Of a DNA stretch of 64,000 nt, positions 42,511 through 51,717 are shown piece by piece. The translations under genes and the position numbers were made by a program. Within the stretch, counting starts at the first letter, position 1; each line of letters starts with the position of its first letter. Origin of the DNA: Notospermus geniculatus (taxonomy: Eukaryota > Nemertea > Pilidiophora > Heteronemertea > Lineidae); assembly GCA_002633025.1 (NCBI GenBank), contig NMRB01000493.1:269722-333721 (forward strand), read 5' to 3'. The notes beneath the pieces were generated by a model. The model saw only the letters and a list, made by a program, of their open reading frames with translations, was not told the origin of the DNA and did not search any database.

Positions 42511-43652
42511 CAGTCTTAGCAGTTCCCTCATCGATTTGCCCTGCTGTGTGGAGTGTGACCAGAACCTAGAGGCTGTCTTGGAGACAGGAGACGTGGAGAA
42601 TATGACAATAAGTAAAGATTTTTGTGAGTAGAGTTTGTGATTGTCTTTGTGATATCCTTCATTCATAAACAACTTGTTGGAGCGGGTTCTTCATGTAAAA
42701 GAAGATCTGTGGACTGCTTTCTGGACTTGTCAGTCGGTTTCTTTGGCTCTTGTAGGTGTGTTGGACAAATTCACAAGGCCAGCTTGAGAAAACCACAAAC
42801 TTCGCTCTCCATGTTTTGGTGATGACGTATGCACTCTCCATGTTTCGGTGATGATGTATGCGCACGTGTGTTGTGTTTCCCTGATCTCATTGAGTCTTGA
42901 TTTATTGAAGGCGGGGGTCTATCATGTTCGAATACAGTCCTTTGAGTTGGAGACATCAACTGTCCTTCTGTTCTCAACTTGTCAGAAGTCTCTAAAAATT
43001 GATACGATACTTGATTATGAAGGTCCAGCAAAGGGGAAGACTTATGGTCTATAAATATATCTTGATTGAGGTTAGGGGTCATATTTTTTGGGCGGGGGAG
43101 GGGGTGGAGTTCAGCTTTTTTCCTGCTCTATGTAATGTCACTAATCATTGTGGTTTTCTCCCTTTCCTTTGTCTTTACGTTCATTTGTGATGCCAGTAGT
43201 TGGCTGCTGTGACTTTGTACTCGTATTAAAAACTAAAAAAATCCACCACGTGATTCTTCTGTCACAAGACATGATAAATGTAAGGAGTATAGATGTAAAA
43301 ATTCAAACAATTTTAAATAAATTGTATAAAGAGGAACTTAATTTGATGTTTCTTTATTTGTGAATCTCCCGAGGCATCTGTTCCGTGCAATCACGGTTCA
43401 TAGCAAGTAGGTTCGTGCTATGTCATCCTCAGATCCCCGCTAATTTCTGAACAAGAAATTAAATTATACACTGTTTCAATTGCCACAGCCGTTGGAATCG
43501 AATACAAGAGTCCGCCAAATCCTCCGCTACTTCCACCGGCTTTTCGTTCCCTCCTACTCCAGCTATTATAAAATCGACCTCTGGGCGGGAAACTGCGAAA
43601 TGAAATCGTAGTTCAGGTCTTGGATCGTGCGCAGGTGTCATCAGGGAATGCG
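42511..43652. other. Intergenic, no gene seen
   Basis: Repeated 'actctccatgttt(t/c)ggtgatgatgtatg' at about 42805-42860. No exon was recognised. Confidence 0.4.
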
Positions 43653-43733
43653 TGACGTCACCAATATGCACCAATGGGCTCGCAGCGAAGAAGATCCGCG
43701 GCGTGACGTCATGAATGAATGACGATGACGTCA
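43653..43733 (+). promoter_or_regulatory. Three perfect CREs in the promoter of the unrecognised gene
   Basis: TGACGTCA octamers at 43653-43660, 43704-43711 and 43726-43733, with a CCAAT (CACCAATGG) at about 43670. They are 84-164 bp upstream of the start codon at 43817. CREB/ATF/CREM factors bind this palindrome. The position next to a start codon makes promoter function likely. Confidence 0.65.
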
Positions 43734-43816
43734 CTTGACTACGGGCGCAACATACGCTCAGCAACCGCACATTTTCAAGCAGCTTTGCTGAGACATTCTT
43801 GCGAATTGTGAAGAAA

Positions 43817-46309
43817 ATGTCGAGATTTGTAAAGCCACTGATGACAGGCCGTGATCCATCGGATCCGGATGAGGAGGTGAAACGCCCAACAATCGAAAAT
43901 TTTAGATCCAGGCCCGGTGGGATGAAATGGATCATCTTGGATGATGATCCCCGGGCGACTCCGCCACCACCCAAAGATTTCTGCCCCTTGCCACCGATGG
44001 GTAGCAAATTGGGAACTCATTACAAAGTGTACTACAACGAGGTACTGGCTTGTCGAGACCAGTTTCTGGGAAAAACGCCGAGTGTTGCTGTAGATACACA
44101 GGTAGGCCTAAGCCCTAATTGAGAAATTCCGAAATAGGGGCCCTAGTACTTTTCAGAATCATGAATTTCCAAATCTTGCCTTGGTTAGGCCTACCGCGTG
44201 TGCCTGATCTCGGACAGCCCTGACGCCGTGGGCCGTGCGGCTCTCTTGACTTTGCGCAGTAGGCCTAGCCTAGGCCTAGGCCTACTGCAGTTTCTGAGGA
44301 AAACGCCTCTATTAGTCATGATTACAGGCTAGACACACTGGTAAATGGAAAACTACGAAAGTGCAGTTAGGCCTAGTTCTGAATCCTGAATTTCAAAATC
44401 CTACATTGCTTACCACATGCGGCAATAGGCCTATGTTTGCCTTTCTCCGTGACGCCTTATCTGCCATGAATTTGTCAACAATGTTGATTGAGGTGAGACA
44501 GGATGCGTTGTCACTCACGCAATTCCCCATTTCTTTCAGTACCGATCATTGCCTGACCCACGGGATGAATTACCCCGACCGGGCGACGCCTTGGTTGAGG
44601 TAAGTATAGAGGCCCGCCTGTGACTGAACCCTACTAGTATGCCCCACCTTGACCACACACATTCTTCACTCGCACCCTCACCAGGGTAGGCGGCAGCTCC
44701 CTCTGGCCACAGGGGAATGGTTCTAGGGCAGCAAATTCAGCGGCCCTGCCCCTGGAAACCTTGTGTAGGCCAAGTAATACCATACAAGTATTGTATTACT
44801 TGGTCTCCTCAGGCGTTCCTCAGGCCAGGCAAGTTTTGCCATACCGTATTTGACCCTTGGTTCTCGTTTGACTGACGAAATTTGCGTCACCCCAGTGTTC
44901 AGGAGCCTCTGAAAAGTTGGATGAGCGGCATTGATGCGCAATATGACACTTGCTGGGAACCCCAAGGAATAATGTTCTTTTCATTCATGTCATTTCAGTA
45001 TCTGGAAAAACAAGAAGCAGAAGAAGCAGATAAGAAGCCAATATCACCGGTTGCATCGCTGAGTGGAACGGACGGAAGATTATCCTCCTATGGAGTGTTC
45101 GACGATGACGGTGAATTTATTCCGGGCGTCGGTGATCTGGACCGGGAGTCTGTCGCACCCAGCCCTTCTAATGAGAAGAAAGCTTGGCTTCGTGATGATG
45201 CAACGGCCGCAATGGACCAGAAAACACTGCCTCATTCAAATGTGTCCTCATCAAAGAGTCACACAGCAGCTGCTGCCAAAATGTCGACTCAACTTAAGAA
45301 GAACATCATCCAAGTCGCCCCATTTGCCAGGAAAGAAACTCAAATTGTGAAAAAATGTGATTCCGTCGCGCGCCGTCAGAGAAGAAAGGTGTATGGACCA
45401 ATCGTCCCGCCTTCTGCAGCATCGGAATATTGTGATGACTTCGTGCAGCAGGAGTTTCAGTTTCAGTCTCGTAAAAAAGAGGGCCACTCCCACTCCCAGG
45501 GTCAGCGGACTCCACCAACCGGCCTCCCTACCCTCAGTCAACACGAAAATGCCGTCCGCCTGGGGAGACCAAGCCTCAAGAAAAAAGGATCCATCCGCCA
45601 GTACGAGAGTCTTCTGAGTCGTAAGACGGCGATGGTGACCTCCACCGATCACTCCCCACGTCCAGGAAGACAGCCGTTCCCTGTCGGCCAATGTCGGAGG
45701 GCTTCAGCCAACTCGATGACCAATCAAATGTTTAGCAGCCAGACTAAACCGATCGCTAGCAACACGGGCATCGTTCAGTCTTGGAGCCAGGATGCTCAGA
45801 ACTCTCCTGAAACTCAAACGTCTTCAGCCATCCCCGAAGTGAACCAGCCTGAGAATCAGTCACCAGCAGTCCCCAATGATTACGATTCTGACCAACAGAA
45901 GACTTCCACCCCAGTGGCAGAACACCGGCAGAAGACACCGGTCGTCCTCGAGAACGACGAAGATAGCAGAGATGAATCAAGCTGCGACTCTTGTCACCGC
46001 TCCGCTCAACCTCACCCTGATAGTGACGATCTCGAGGCCATGTCCGTTCATGAGGACGAATTCGAGATAACATCAGCAACAGGAGAAGAAGAAATGGACA
46101 ATAACGTTAGCGACGAAAAACTTGAGATCGACTGCACTGGAAATGAAGAAGTGACACCTAGTGAGGACGAAGACGGATCCCACTGCCACATGTGTGAGTT
46201 GGGAGAATCACTCGCCGATCAGCCACGTAAGGCCGGGAGATGGAGTCGATTCAAGAAAGCAGTCAGGAAGTTGTTCTGTTGTCTGGGCCGGCCCCAGACC
46301 CTCCACTAA
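43817..46309 (+). CDS. Unrecognised 551-residue acidic/Ser-rich protein (3 exons)
   Basis: I do not recognise this protein. Exons: 43817-44101 (donor CAG|GTAGGC), 44540-44599 (acceptor TTTCTTTCAG, donor GAG|GTAAGT) and 44999-46309 (acceptor ATTTCAG). All are phase 0, 285+60+1311 nt. The start is the first ATG (MSRFVKPLMTGRDP); no nearer upstream ATG is in frame. Residues 1-95 look globular and may be the conserved core (RPGGMKWIILDDDPRATPPP, GTHYKVYYNEVLACRDQF). The long third exon is mostly disordered: basic patches (RRQRRKVYGP), Gln/Ser/Pro-rich middle, very acidic residues about 440-520 with CDSCH and CHMC pairs. The C-terminus is basic-aromatic, then WSRFKKAVRKLFCCLG, which could be a membrane-associating, palmitoylated tail. 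Function is unknown. Three CREs lie upstream. Confidence 0.8.
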
Positions 46310-46322
46310 ATATTTAGATCAG

Positions 46323-46756
46323 GCCAGTGGGGATCGAACCCACGATTGGCCTATATTTGTATTTCCTTTAGTCCATGCCAGTGGGGATCGAACCCACGAT
46401 TGGCATACATTGTATTTCAGTTCATGCCAGTGGGGATCGAACCCACGATTGGCATACATTTTATTTCCTTAGTTCATGCCAGTGGGGATCGAACCCACGA
46501 TTGGCATACATTGTATTTCCTTAGTTCATGCCAGTGGGGATCGAACCCACGATTGGCATACATTGTATTTCCTTAGTTCATGCCAGTGGGGATCGAACCC
46601 ACGATTGGTACATTGTATTTCCTTAGTTCATACCAGTGGGGATCGAACCCACGATTGGCATACATTGTATTTCCTTAGTTCATGCCAGTGGGGATCGAAC
46701 CCACGATTGGCACACTCCTTTATGCCAGGTATTAAGTGGGGATCGAACCCACGAAG
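46323..46756 (-). repeat. Tandem array of tRNA T-arm / pol III B-box units
   Basis: Eight full units and one partial, spaced about 49-54 bp, each read on the minus strand as GCCAATC-GTGGG-TTCGATC-CCCAC-TGGC. This is a tRNA T-stem with the exact 7-base T-loop and a B box (GGTTCGATCCC), closed by an extra GCCA/TGGC stem. The spacer is TACATTGTATTTCCTTAGTTCAT-like. No A box or anticodon arm is evident, so these are not tRNA genes. The array begins 14 bp after the stop codon of the unrecognised gene, inside its likely 3' UTR. Confidence 0.9.
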
Positions 46757-46999
46757 CCTCGCGTATGGCCCGATTTTGTGAAAAGGCTCAAACTAAAGAT
46801 GTACCGTACCAAAAATGGCCAGACAAATATTTTGAGAACCTCTAAATAATTAGACAACAAATTCTTATCTCAATGGCTACTCCTTCACTATAAAGCAATC
46901 TTGTCTGGTCATAAATTTTCCATAAAAATATCCCCAAAATACACCCAATTTTACTTTTACTTTAATACATACTTTTTGGTACATCTTTGTTTGAGTCCG
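46690..46999 (+). repeat. Short segmental duplication, copy 1
   Basis: Contains the last T-arm unit, 'gatcgaacccacgaagcctcgcg' split over unit and flank, 'tttgtgaaaaggctcaaac' and the AT-rich 'ttggtacatctttg' end. The same order returns at 47284-47578 with small differences. Confidence 0.8.
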
Positions 47000-47020
47000 G
47001 ACCTTTCGATCTTGTCCTTG

Positions 47021-47124
47021 ACCCATTCATAAAACCCTGATAGGCTAGTTGCCTGCTAAAGTGCCTAATGGGCACAACTAGCAGCCAACTAGGTTTTAAT
47101 AGCAAGGTTTTATGAATATGGGCC
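47021..47124. mobile_element. 104-bp foldback, CATTCATAAAACC ends
   Basis: ACCCATTCATAAAACCCTGA...GGCTAGTTGCCTGCTA at the left faces the inverted GGCACAACTAGCAGCC...AAGGTTTTATGAATATGGGC. It lies between the two copies of the short duplication. No target-site duplication could be fixed. Confidence 0.55.
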
Positions 47125-47283
47125 CTGGTCATGAATTTTCGATAAATAATAATAAAAATAAATAAAAATAATAATGAAAACACTGAAACCCCTTGGTAAA
47201 CTCTTAGTTCGAGTCGGTCTAACTTCCGTTTAGATATGCCGGTTTTGTTTTATACACGAAGCCTACGTAGTACTTCCCTAGTG

Positions 47284-47578
47284 GGGATCGAACCCACGAT
47301 TGGCACACTCCTTTATGCCAGGTATGTGGGGATCGAACCCACGAAGCCTCGCGTGTGGCCGATTTTGTGAAAAGGCTCAAACTAAAGATGTACCAAAAAT
47401 GACCAGACAAATATTTTAAGAACCTCTATTAAATAATTACAATATCCTACTCTTTCACTATAAAACAATCTAGTCTGGTCATAAATTTTCCATAAAAATA
47501 TCCCAAAAATACACCCAATTTTACTTTTACATGTACTTTACTACACGTTTGGTACATCCTTGTTTGAGTCTGGACCGT
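47284..47578 (+). repeat. Short segmental duplication, copy 2, with two T-arm units
   Basis: Second copy of 46690-46999. It carries T-arm/B-box units at about 47282-47306 and 47326-47345. Confidence 0.8.
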
Positions 47579-47758
47579 TCGATTGAAAACTGATGAAATG
47601 TTAGCTGCGAAATAATCAAAAACAAGCCTTTCGGCGACATGGTTCACTAGAGGTTGATGAACGGCTGTGGGAAAGTCAGTGTGTGTTCAATGAGTGTGGT
47701 GAATAGTCAGGAAAGATCGTCTGTCTCGCAGCACATCATCTGCACGGACTCATTCGCG

Positions 47759-47844
47759 TGACGTCATCCTATGACGTCACAGTTATCGTGACTGTGACGT
47801 CACAGTTATGACGTCACTATGACGTCACAGTTCTCGTGACGTCA
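47759..47844. promoter_or_regulatory. Cluster of six perfect CREs
   Basis: TGACGTCA at 47759, 47772, 47795, 47809, 47820 and 47837 (start positions), joined by short ATGACGTCACAG-like spacers. No gene start is recognised close by; the nearest gene on the left ends at 46309 and PKMYT1 starts at 51718. It may be an enhancer, an unrecognised promoter, or a short tandem repeat that happens to contain CREs. Confidence 0.6.
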
Positions 47845-47849
47845 TATTA

Positions 47850-48453
47850 AACTTTCGAATCCTTGGTAACGACAAAAAATGGCGTAGCTGCCATACCCTC
47901 GTACGCATGTGCTTCAAGGTAGTTTTTCTCCCAAATGATGACAAATACTTGTTATTTCGGCGTGATCAACGAAAAGAAGCTTTGTTATCAATTGTATATT
48001 GTTATATTTACATATCAAGGGAATGAAATATCTTCTTCAGAAATTAGAGCGGAAACGGCCAAAAATAGCCTCTTCCAAGCTCTCAAATTGCTATCTAAAA
48101 AATAGGCCACAATATTTGCCAAATACCACGCAGACACGGGTTATTATACAAAAATCATACCCTACAAATTTCAGCTCAAAAGGTTATACCACAGCTGAGA
48201 AAATCCGCGAACATTAACCGTGACAGAAAATCAAGGATGAAAATAATGGTCACTCTAGTGAACCAATAAAACGAATTTGAACAAAGGAGGGCAAAGAGAA
48301 AAACACCTTATTTAATAGAGCTCATTGAAAGTAGTGACGCGAACAAAAAGTTGAAATTAAGAACTACGGTACTGATTACGTGGGCTATATCAAACTGCGG
48401 TGAAACTAACAAAGACTAAAGGAACTAATGGGGGACGTGAAAGACAACGCGAA
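47850..48453. other. Intergenic, no gene seen
   Basis: AT-rich DNA after the CRE cluster. A possible start region (ATGGCG followed at once by TAG near 47879) does not open a reading frame. Confidence 0.35.
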
Positions 48454-48626
48454 CACGACGGACTGCGGCTGCGGTGACACGAGGACACGACGGGGCTGCG
48501 GACAGACTGCGGCGACACGAGAACACGACGGGGCTGCGGCTGCGGTGACACGAGAACACGAAGGAGCTGCGGGCAGACCGCGGTGCACGAGAACACGACG
48601 GGGCTGCGGACAGACTGCGCGGTGCC
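48454..48626. repeat. GC-rich minisatellite CACGACGGGGCTGCGG
   Basis: Imperfect units of GGTGACACGAGAACACGACG and GGGCTGCGGACAGACTGCGG. The proline/serine-rich open frames on the minus strand come from this repeat and are not genes. Confidence 0.8.
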
Positions 48627-48953
48627 ACGAATTCGGAGCCGGTCAAGAGTGACATGCTGCGGTGACGCGAACAATATGATCAATCAATTTGTCATGATCG
48701 GAACAAAACGCTGATGAGGTTGACGTGATTAGATATGGAGAGATTCTGAACAGGCGACGACAAAATACTATCAAATATCGGATTGCACGCGTAGCGAGAG
48801 AAATAAATATGCAGTCCCGCAAATAAAAGAGTTCTCGGACTCAATCACATGGAATAGACCACTTGAGTTGAATCATTGCCACCGCAACACGGAATAAGGC
48901 CGTAAAATAGGCGATCGGGGGCCCTCGACGACGGGCCTCACGCGCAGGCCTTA

Positions 48954-49026
48954 GGCAGTTTTCGCAAAACCCCCGAATATGGGCGCTCGCGTTGGGGTTT
49001 CGGGCCGGGGCTTTGCGAAAAACCCC
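48954..49026. mobile_element. 73-bp foldback flanked by TTA
   Basis: GGCAGTTTTCGCAAAACCCC faces the inverted GGGGCTTTGCGAAAAACCCC. TTA lies at 48951-48953 and 49027-49029. Arms are imperfect. Its ends match the foldback at 59315-59440 (GAGTTTTCGCAAAGC). A second short foldback (GGTCCCCTGTCCTCG / CGAGGGCAGGGGACC) adjoins at 49027-49111. Confidence 0.6.
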
Positions 49027-49136
49027 TTAGGCTATATTGGTCCCCTGTCCTCGAAACGCTCCACTTATACATATTGCGGGCCGTTACGAGGGCAGGGGAC
49101 CAGCCTAACTCTCGCGCACCCCATTTGACACTCTTT

Positions 49137-49448
49137 GACCAGTTGACTGCTGATGATGACTGCTGTCTGGCAGTTCCACAAGGTTTGAATTCCGGTCTTC
49201 TTATGAACCGGGTTCTGAATATGGAAACTGGGTCGGGATTGGTGCAATTCTGTTGGTTAATCCTTCTACAATATCCAGCAAGGTGCCTAACTCGCATTTT
49301 CTATCGGGAGACTCCGCAAAGTCTGATTTTTAACGCCACTTTCGCGACAGCAGTCACGACAGTAGATCGATCACAATCTCCACTCGGCTGCCTCATGAGG
49401 TAGTGCCGACTGGAGATTGTGATCGATCTATCACGACAGCAGTCATTG
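49137..49448 (+). repeat. Dispersed duplication, copy with MITE insertion
   Basis: Shares 'gttctgaatatggaaactgg', 'gtgcaattctgttggttaat' and 'ttaacgccactttcgcgaca' with 51218-51434, in order. It differs by an extra block near 49158-49205 and by the 68-bp insertion at 49363. Confidence 0.85.
49363..49430. mobile_element. 68-bp foldback insertion with 9-bp target duplication
   Basis: Perfect 20-bp terminal inverted repeats (TAGATCGATCACAATCTCCA), extending to about 25 bp with one mismatch, are flanked by TCACGACAG at 49354-49362 and 49431-49439. The related sequence at 51414-51422 has one TCACGACAG and no insert, that is, the empty site. A 9-bp duplication is typical of Mutator-like elements; at 68 bp it is extremely small for any MITE. 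Confidence 0.9.
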
Positions 49449-50141
49449 GGTCGAGGATTTTTTCCATATACCATCGTCATTAGTTCCTCGATTTGCCACC
49501 GGGAGCGCTTCACACCACTACTAAATATGGTAGATATAGGTTAATGTATGCGACGTGGGAAATTCCCTGAATAACAGCTTCGCACGTGGTGACCACTCCC
49601 AACAGCGGGAATCCCATGGAGGAATGCGCTGCTTGTTGGGAGGTTTTGTTGTTTTGTGATGATGAGCTTCGCAAAACTGTGGCTTTGGATTGAATTATTG
49701 ACTAATCATGGATGGAGACATGATATCATGACTTTTGTATGCAGACATCAGTACGACTTCACCTTTATAGTAGGCCTACACCTGCAGGCCTACTCTATTC
49801 ATGAGTGCCCCTACCATCCCTACGGGCCACGAAGTTCTTCTGTCGGAATGTTTTTTGCCCGGTTTTTTGTTGTTCGCTGCATCTCCCGCCATGGCTAAGA
49901 CGACTCGTACGTGGGGTTGGATGTATTTCAATCCTGCTAATACATGTAATACTAGTATTCCGTAGTAACATGACGGATGAGGTTTTTTAAATGAAGTACC
50001 GGTATTATTTTTGATGAATAAACACAAGGCCAGATACTATATACAGGGTGCTCTAGCGTAGGGTTGATGATTTTCATTTTTTGATTTTCTCCTTGTACCC
50101 AGCAGCAGCAGTCTGAACCCTGTAAAAAGCCTAAGGGAATA
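49449..50141. other. Intergenic, no gene seen
   Basis: No exon with splice signals was recognised. Confidence 0.35.
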
Positions 50142-50252
50142 ATGTATCATGAATTCATTGTTTACACTCAACGTTTGTACACATGGATGTTTATTAGGTA
50201 CCGGTATGCTATTTTTGGTTTTTGGGACATGTCAACCCACCGATTTGAATAA
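50142..50252 (-). mobile_element. Decayed relative of the TTAA MITE at 10736
   Basis: TGTATCATGAATTCATTG...TTTACACTCAACGTTTG...TTTGGGACATGTCAACCCACC matches the reverse complement of about 10870-10980 with substitutions. The far end is missing. Confidence 0.6.
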
Positions 50253-50373
50253 ATTCAGCATTAATAAAAAGGATGAAGGGCATGGCACCTGCAAATCAAC
50301 CTGACCAAGAAAGTGAACATAAACAGAAATATATCCAAGATACAGAATAGCATAAAATTGACACACAAAATGA

Positions 50374-50575
50374 TAATAAGCAAGAAGTCAATCTCCAGAA
50401 TTCACGAATTTTCGAACCCAACCGGGGTCTTTTTCAAGTGGAACTTTACAATCTGAAACTCTAGAAAAGACTGAGCAGTCTTTTCTACAGTTTCAGATTG
50501 TAAAGTTCCACTTGAAAAAGACCCCGGTTGGGGTCGAAAATTCGTGAATTCTGGAGATTGACTTCTTGCTTATTA
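50374..50575. repeat. Long inverted repeat, two ~100-bp arms, 2-bp spacer
   Basis: Left arm 50374-50473, right arm 50476-50575, with two mismatches. It contains GAAAAAGACCCCGGTTGGG on the right arm. AAACAGAAATATA occurs on both sides (about 50324 and 50575), giving direct repeats around the palindrome. It would form a very stable hairpin in DNA or RNA. Confidence 0.92.
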
Positions 50576-50775
50576 AACAGAAATATACAATCCGTTTCGT
50601 GGCCCGTTGAAAAAATCTGAGATACATTCACATTCCTTTGAACTGCCATTGTGTCTGTGGTAGGACCGTTTATTGGTGCCTGAAGGAAACTGTGAAGAAC
50701 CCGGGGATTCCCGGTTTCATGGGAATTCCAAGATTTCGCATATATTAACCATATTTGGTAGAGTTGTACAGCGCT

Positions 50776-50776
50776 N
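50776..50776. other. Single N, possible assembly join
   Basis: One ambiguous base followed by an A run. Confidence 0.7.
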
Positions 50777-50969
50777 AAAAGAAAAAAAATGTACAAATTC
50801 ATACAACCGCATACAATCACAGGAATATGCATCGCTGAAGCAGAAGTGTCCCCCCGGGGCCCCCACCAAAAACACTTATATTACGGACAATACAAGTGCT
50901 GCTAGTAAGGGCCCCAAAGGGACCCCCGCCCCAACGACACACACCCCTGTGATACAACATGTATTTGAG

Positions 50970-51215
50970 TTAGGTACTGTTATTTTTTGGAATGTAATCT
51001 AGCAGAAACTTTGACACTTTACCGATTATACTGTACTCTGCTGTCATGAGATAAATGAAAAGATTCTTATTGTCCAAATTCCTGACTTGCGGACTCATTT
51101 TTATAATATCTTGTAATAATTTTGTTCTCTCTACTTCAAATTGTTTACATTCTGTAAGAAAATGGATTTCATCTCCAATAACTGACATATTGTACGACCT
51201 TAAACAATGTATACA
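50970..51215 (-). pseudogene. C-terminal remnant of a non-LTR retrotransposon reverse transcriptase
   Basis: The minus-strand frame reads CIHCLRSYNMSVIGDEIHFL, then TECKQFEVERTKLL and a mixed C-terminal tail to a stop. The C-x2-C ... DE-x-HFL-x-x-C arrangement is the conserved zinc-finger-like motif near the C-terminus of many LINE-type RT proteins. No RT catalytic part is present, so this is a 5'-truncated fossil. Confidence 0.6.
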
Positions 51216-51217
51216 AT

Positions 51218-51434
51218 ACCAGTTGACTGCTGATGATGAGTTCCACAGTTTGAACACCACCTCCAGACAGGTTCTGAATATGGAAACTGGGTCGGGATTG
51301 GTGCAATTCTGTTGGTTAATCCTTCTACAATATCCAGCAAGGTGCCTAACTCGCATTTTCTATCGGGAGACTCCGCAAAGTCTGATTTTTTAACGCCACT
51401 TTCGCGACAGCAGTCACGACAGCAGTCATTGAGC
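51218..51434 (+). repeat. Dispersed duplication, copy with empty site
   Basis: Partner of 49137-49448, lacking the 68-bp foldback. It lies about 290 bp upstream of the PKMYT1 start, so the promoter region of PKMYT1 is built partly on this repeat. Confidence 0.85.
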
Positions 51435-51717
51435 GTCAGCGCCATCAATCGTTCAGTGGTAGAACCAGACTACAACAGTGCGCGAGACTGTCTGCAGTTC
51501 ACCTTTGACCGCTGACCCCGAGGTCAAAAATATGGCGGGTAAATTGCACGCCGTGTTGTTTTGACAATTTTCTCTCTGTTATTTTGACGATTACACCGCC
51601 CCATTTTCGATTTGAGTGATAAAAATGCCCTCTAGTGAAAGATAATTCCTTAAAGATAAAGTGTATTGAACACAAAGATTAGTGTTTTGCGTATATTGAG
51701 TCGAAAAAGCCGAAAGA

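Noticed and set aside
42122-42672. Several open frames with repeated SLPHPPTAVVF or KPLLWEDVVDSS
   Set aside because: They are translations of the hairpin minisatellite in different frames.
43459-44007. 182-codon minus-strand frame
   Set aside because: Antisense to the first exon and promoter of the unrecognised gene; no family match.
46323-46756. Cluster of tRNA genes
   Set aside because: Only the T-arm and B box are present; no acceptor, D or anticodon arms can be built from 50-bp units.
46323-46756. CRISPR-like array of 28-bp repeats
   Set aside because: Animal nuclear genome; the spacers are nearly identical to one another, so this is a tandem satellite.
46161-46845. Repeated PVGIEPTIGI / SGDRTHDWHTL open frames
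   Set aside because: Translations of the T-arm/B-box array, past the stop codon at 46309.
48390-48683. Pro/Ser/Arg-rich minus-strand protein
   Set aside because: Arises from the GC-rich minisatellite.
48700-48760. Hammerhead-ribozyme-like CTGATGAG
   Set aside because: No matching GAAAC core or closing stems could be found nearby.
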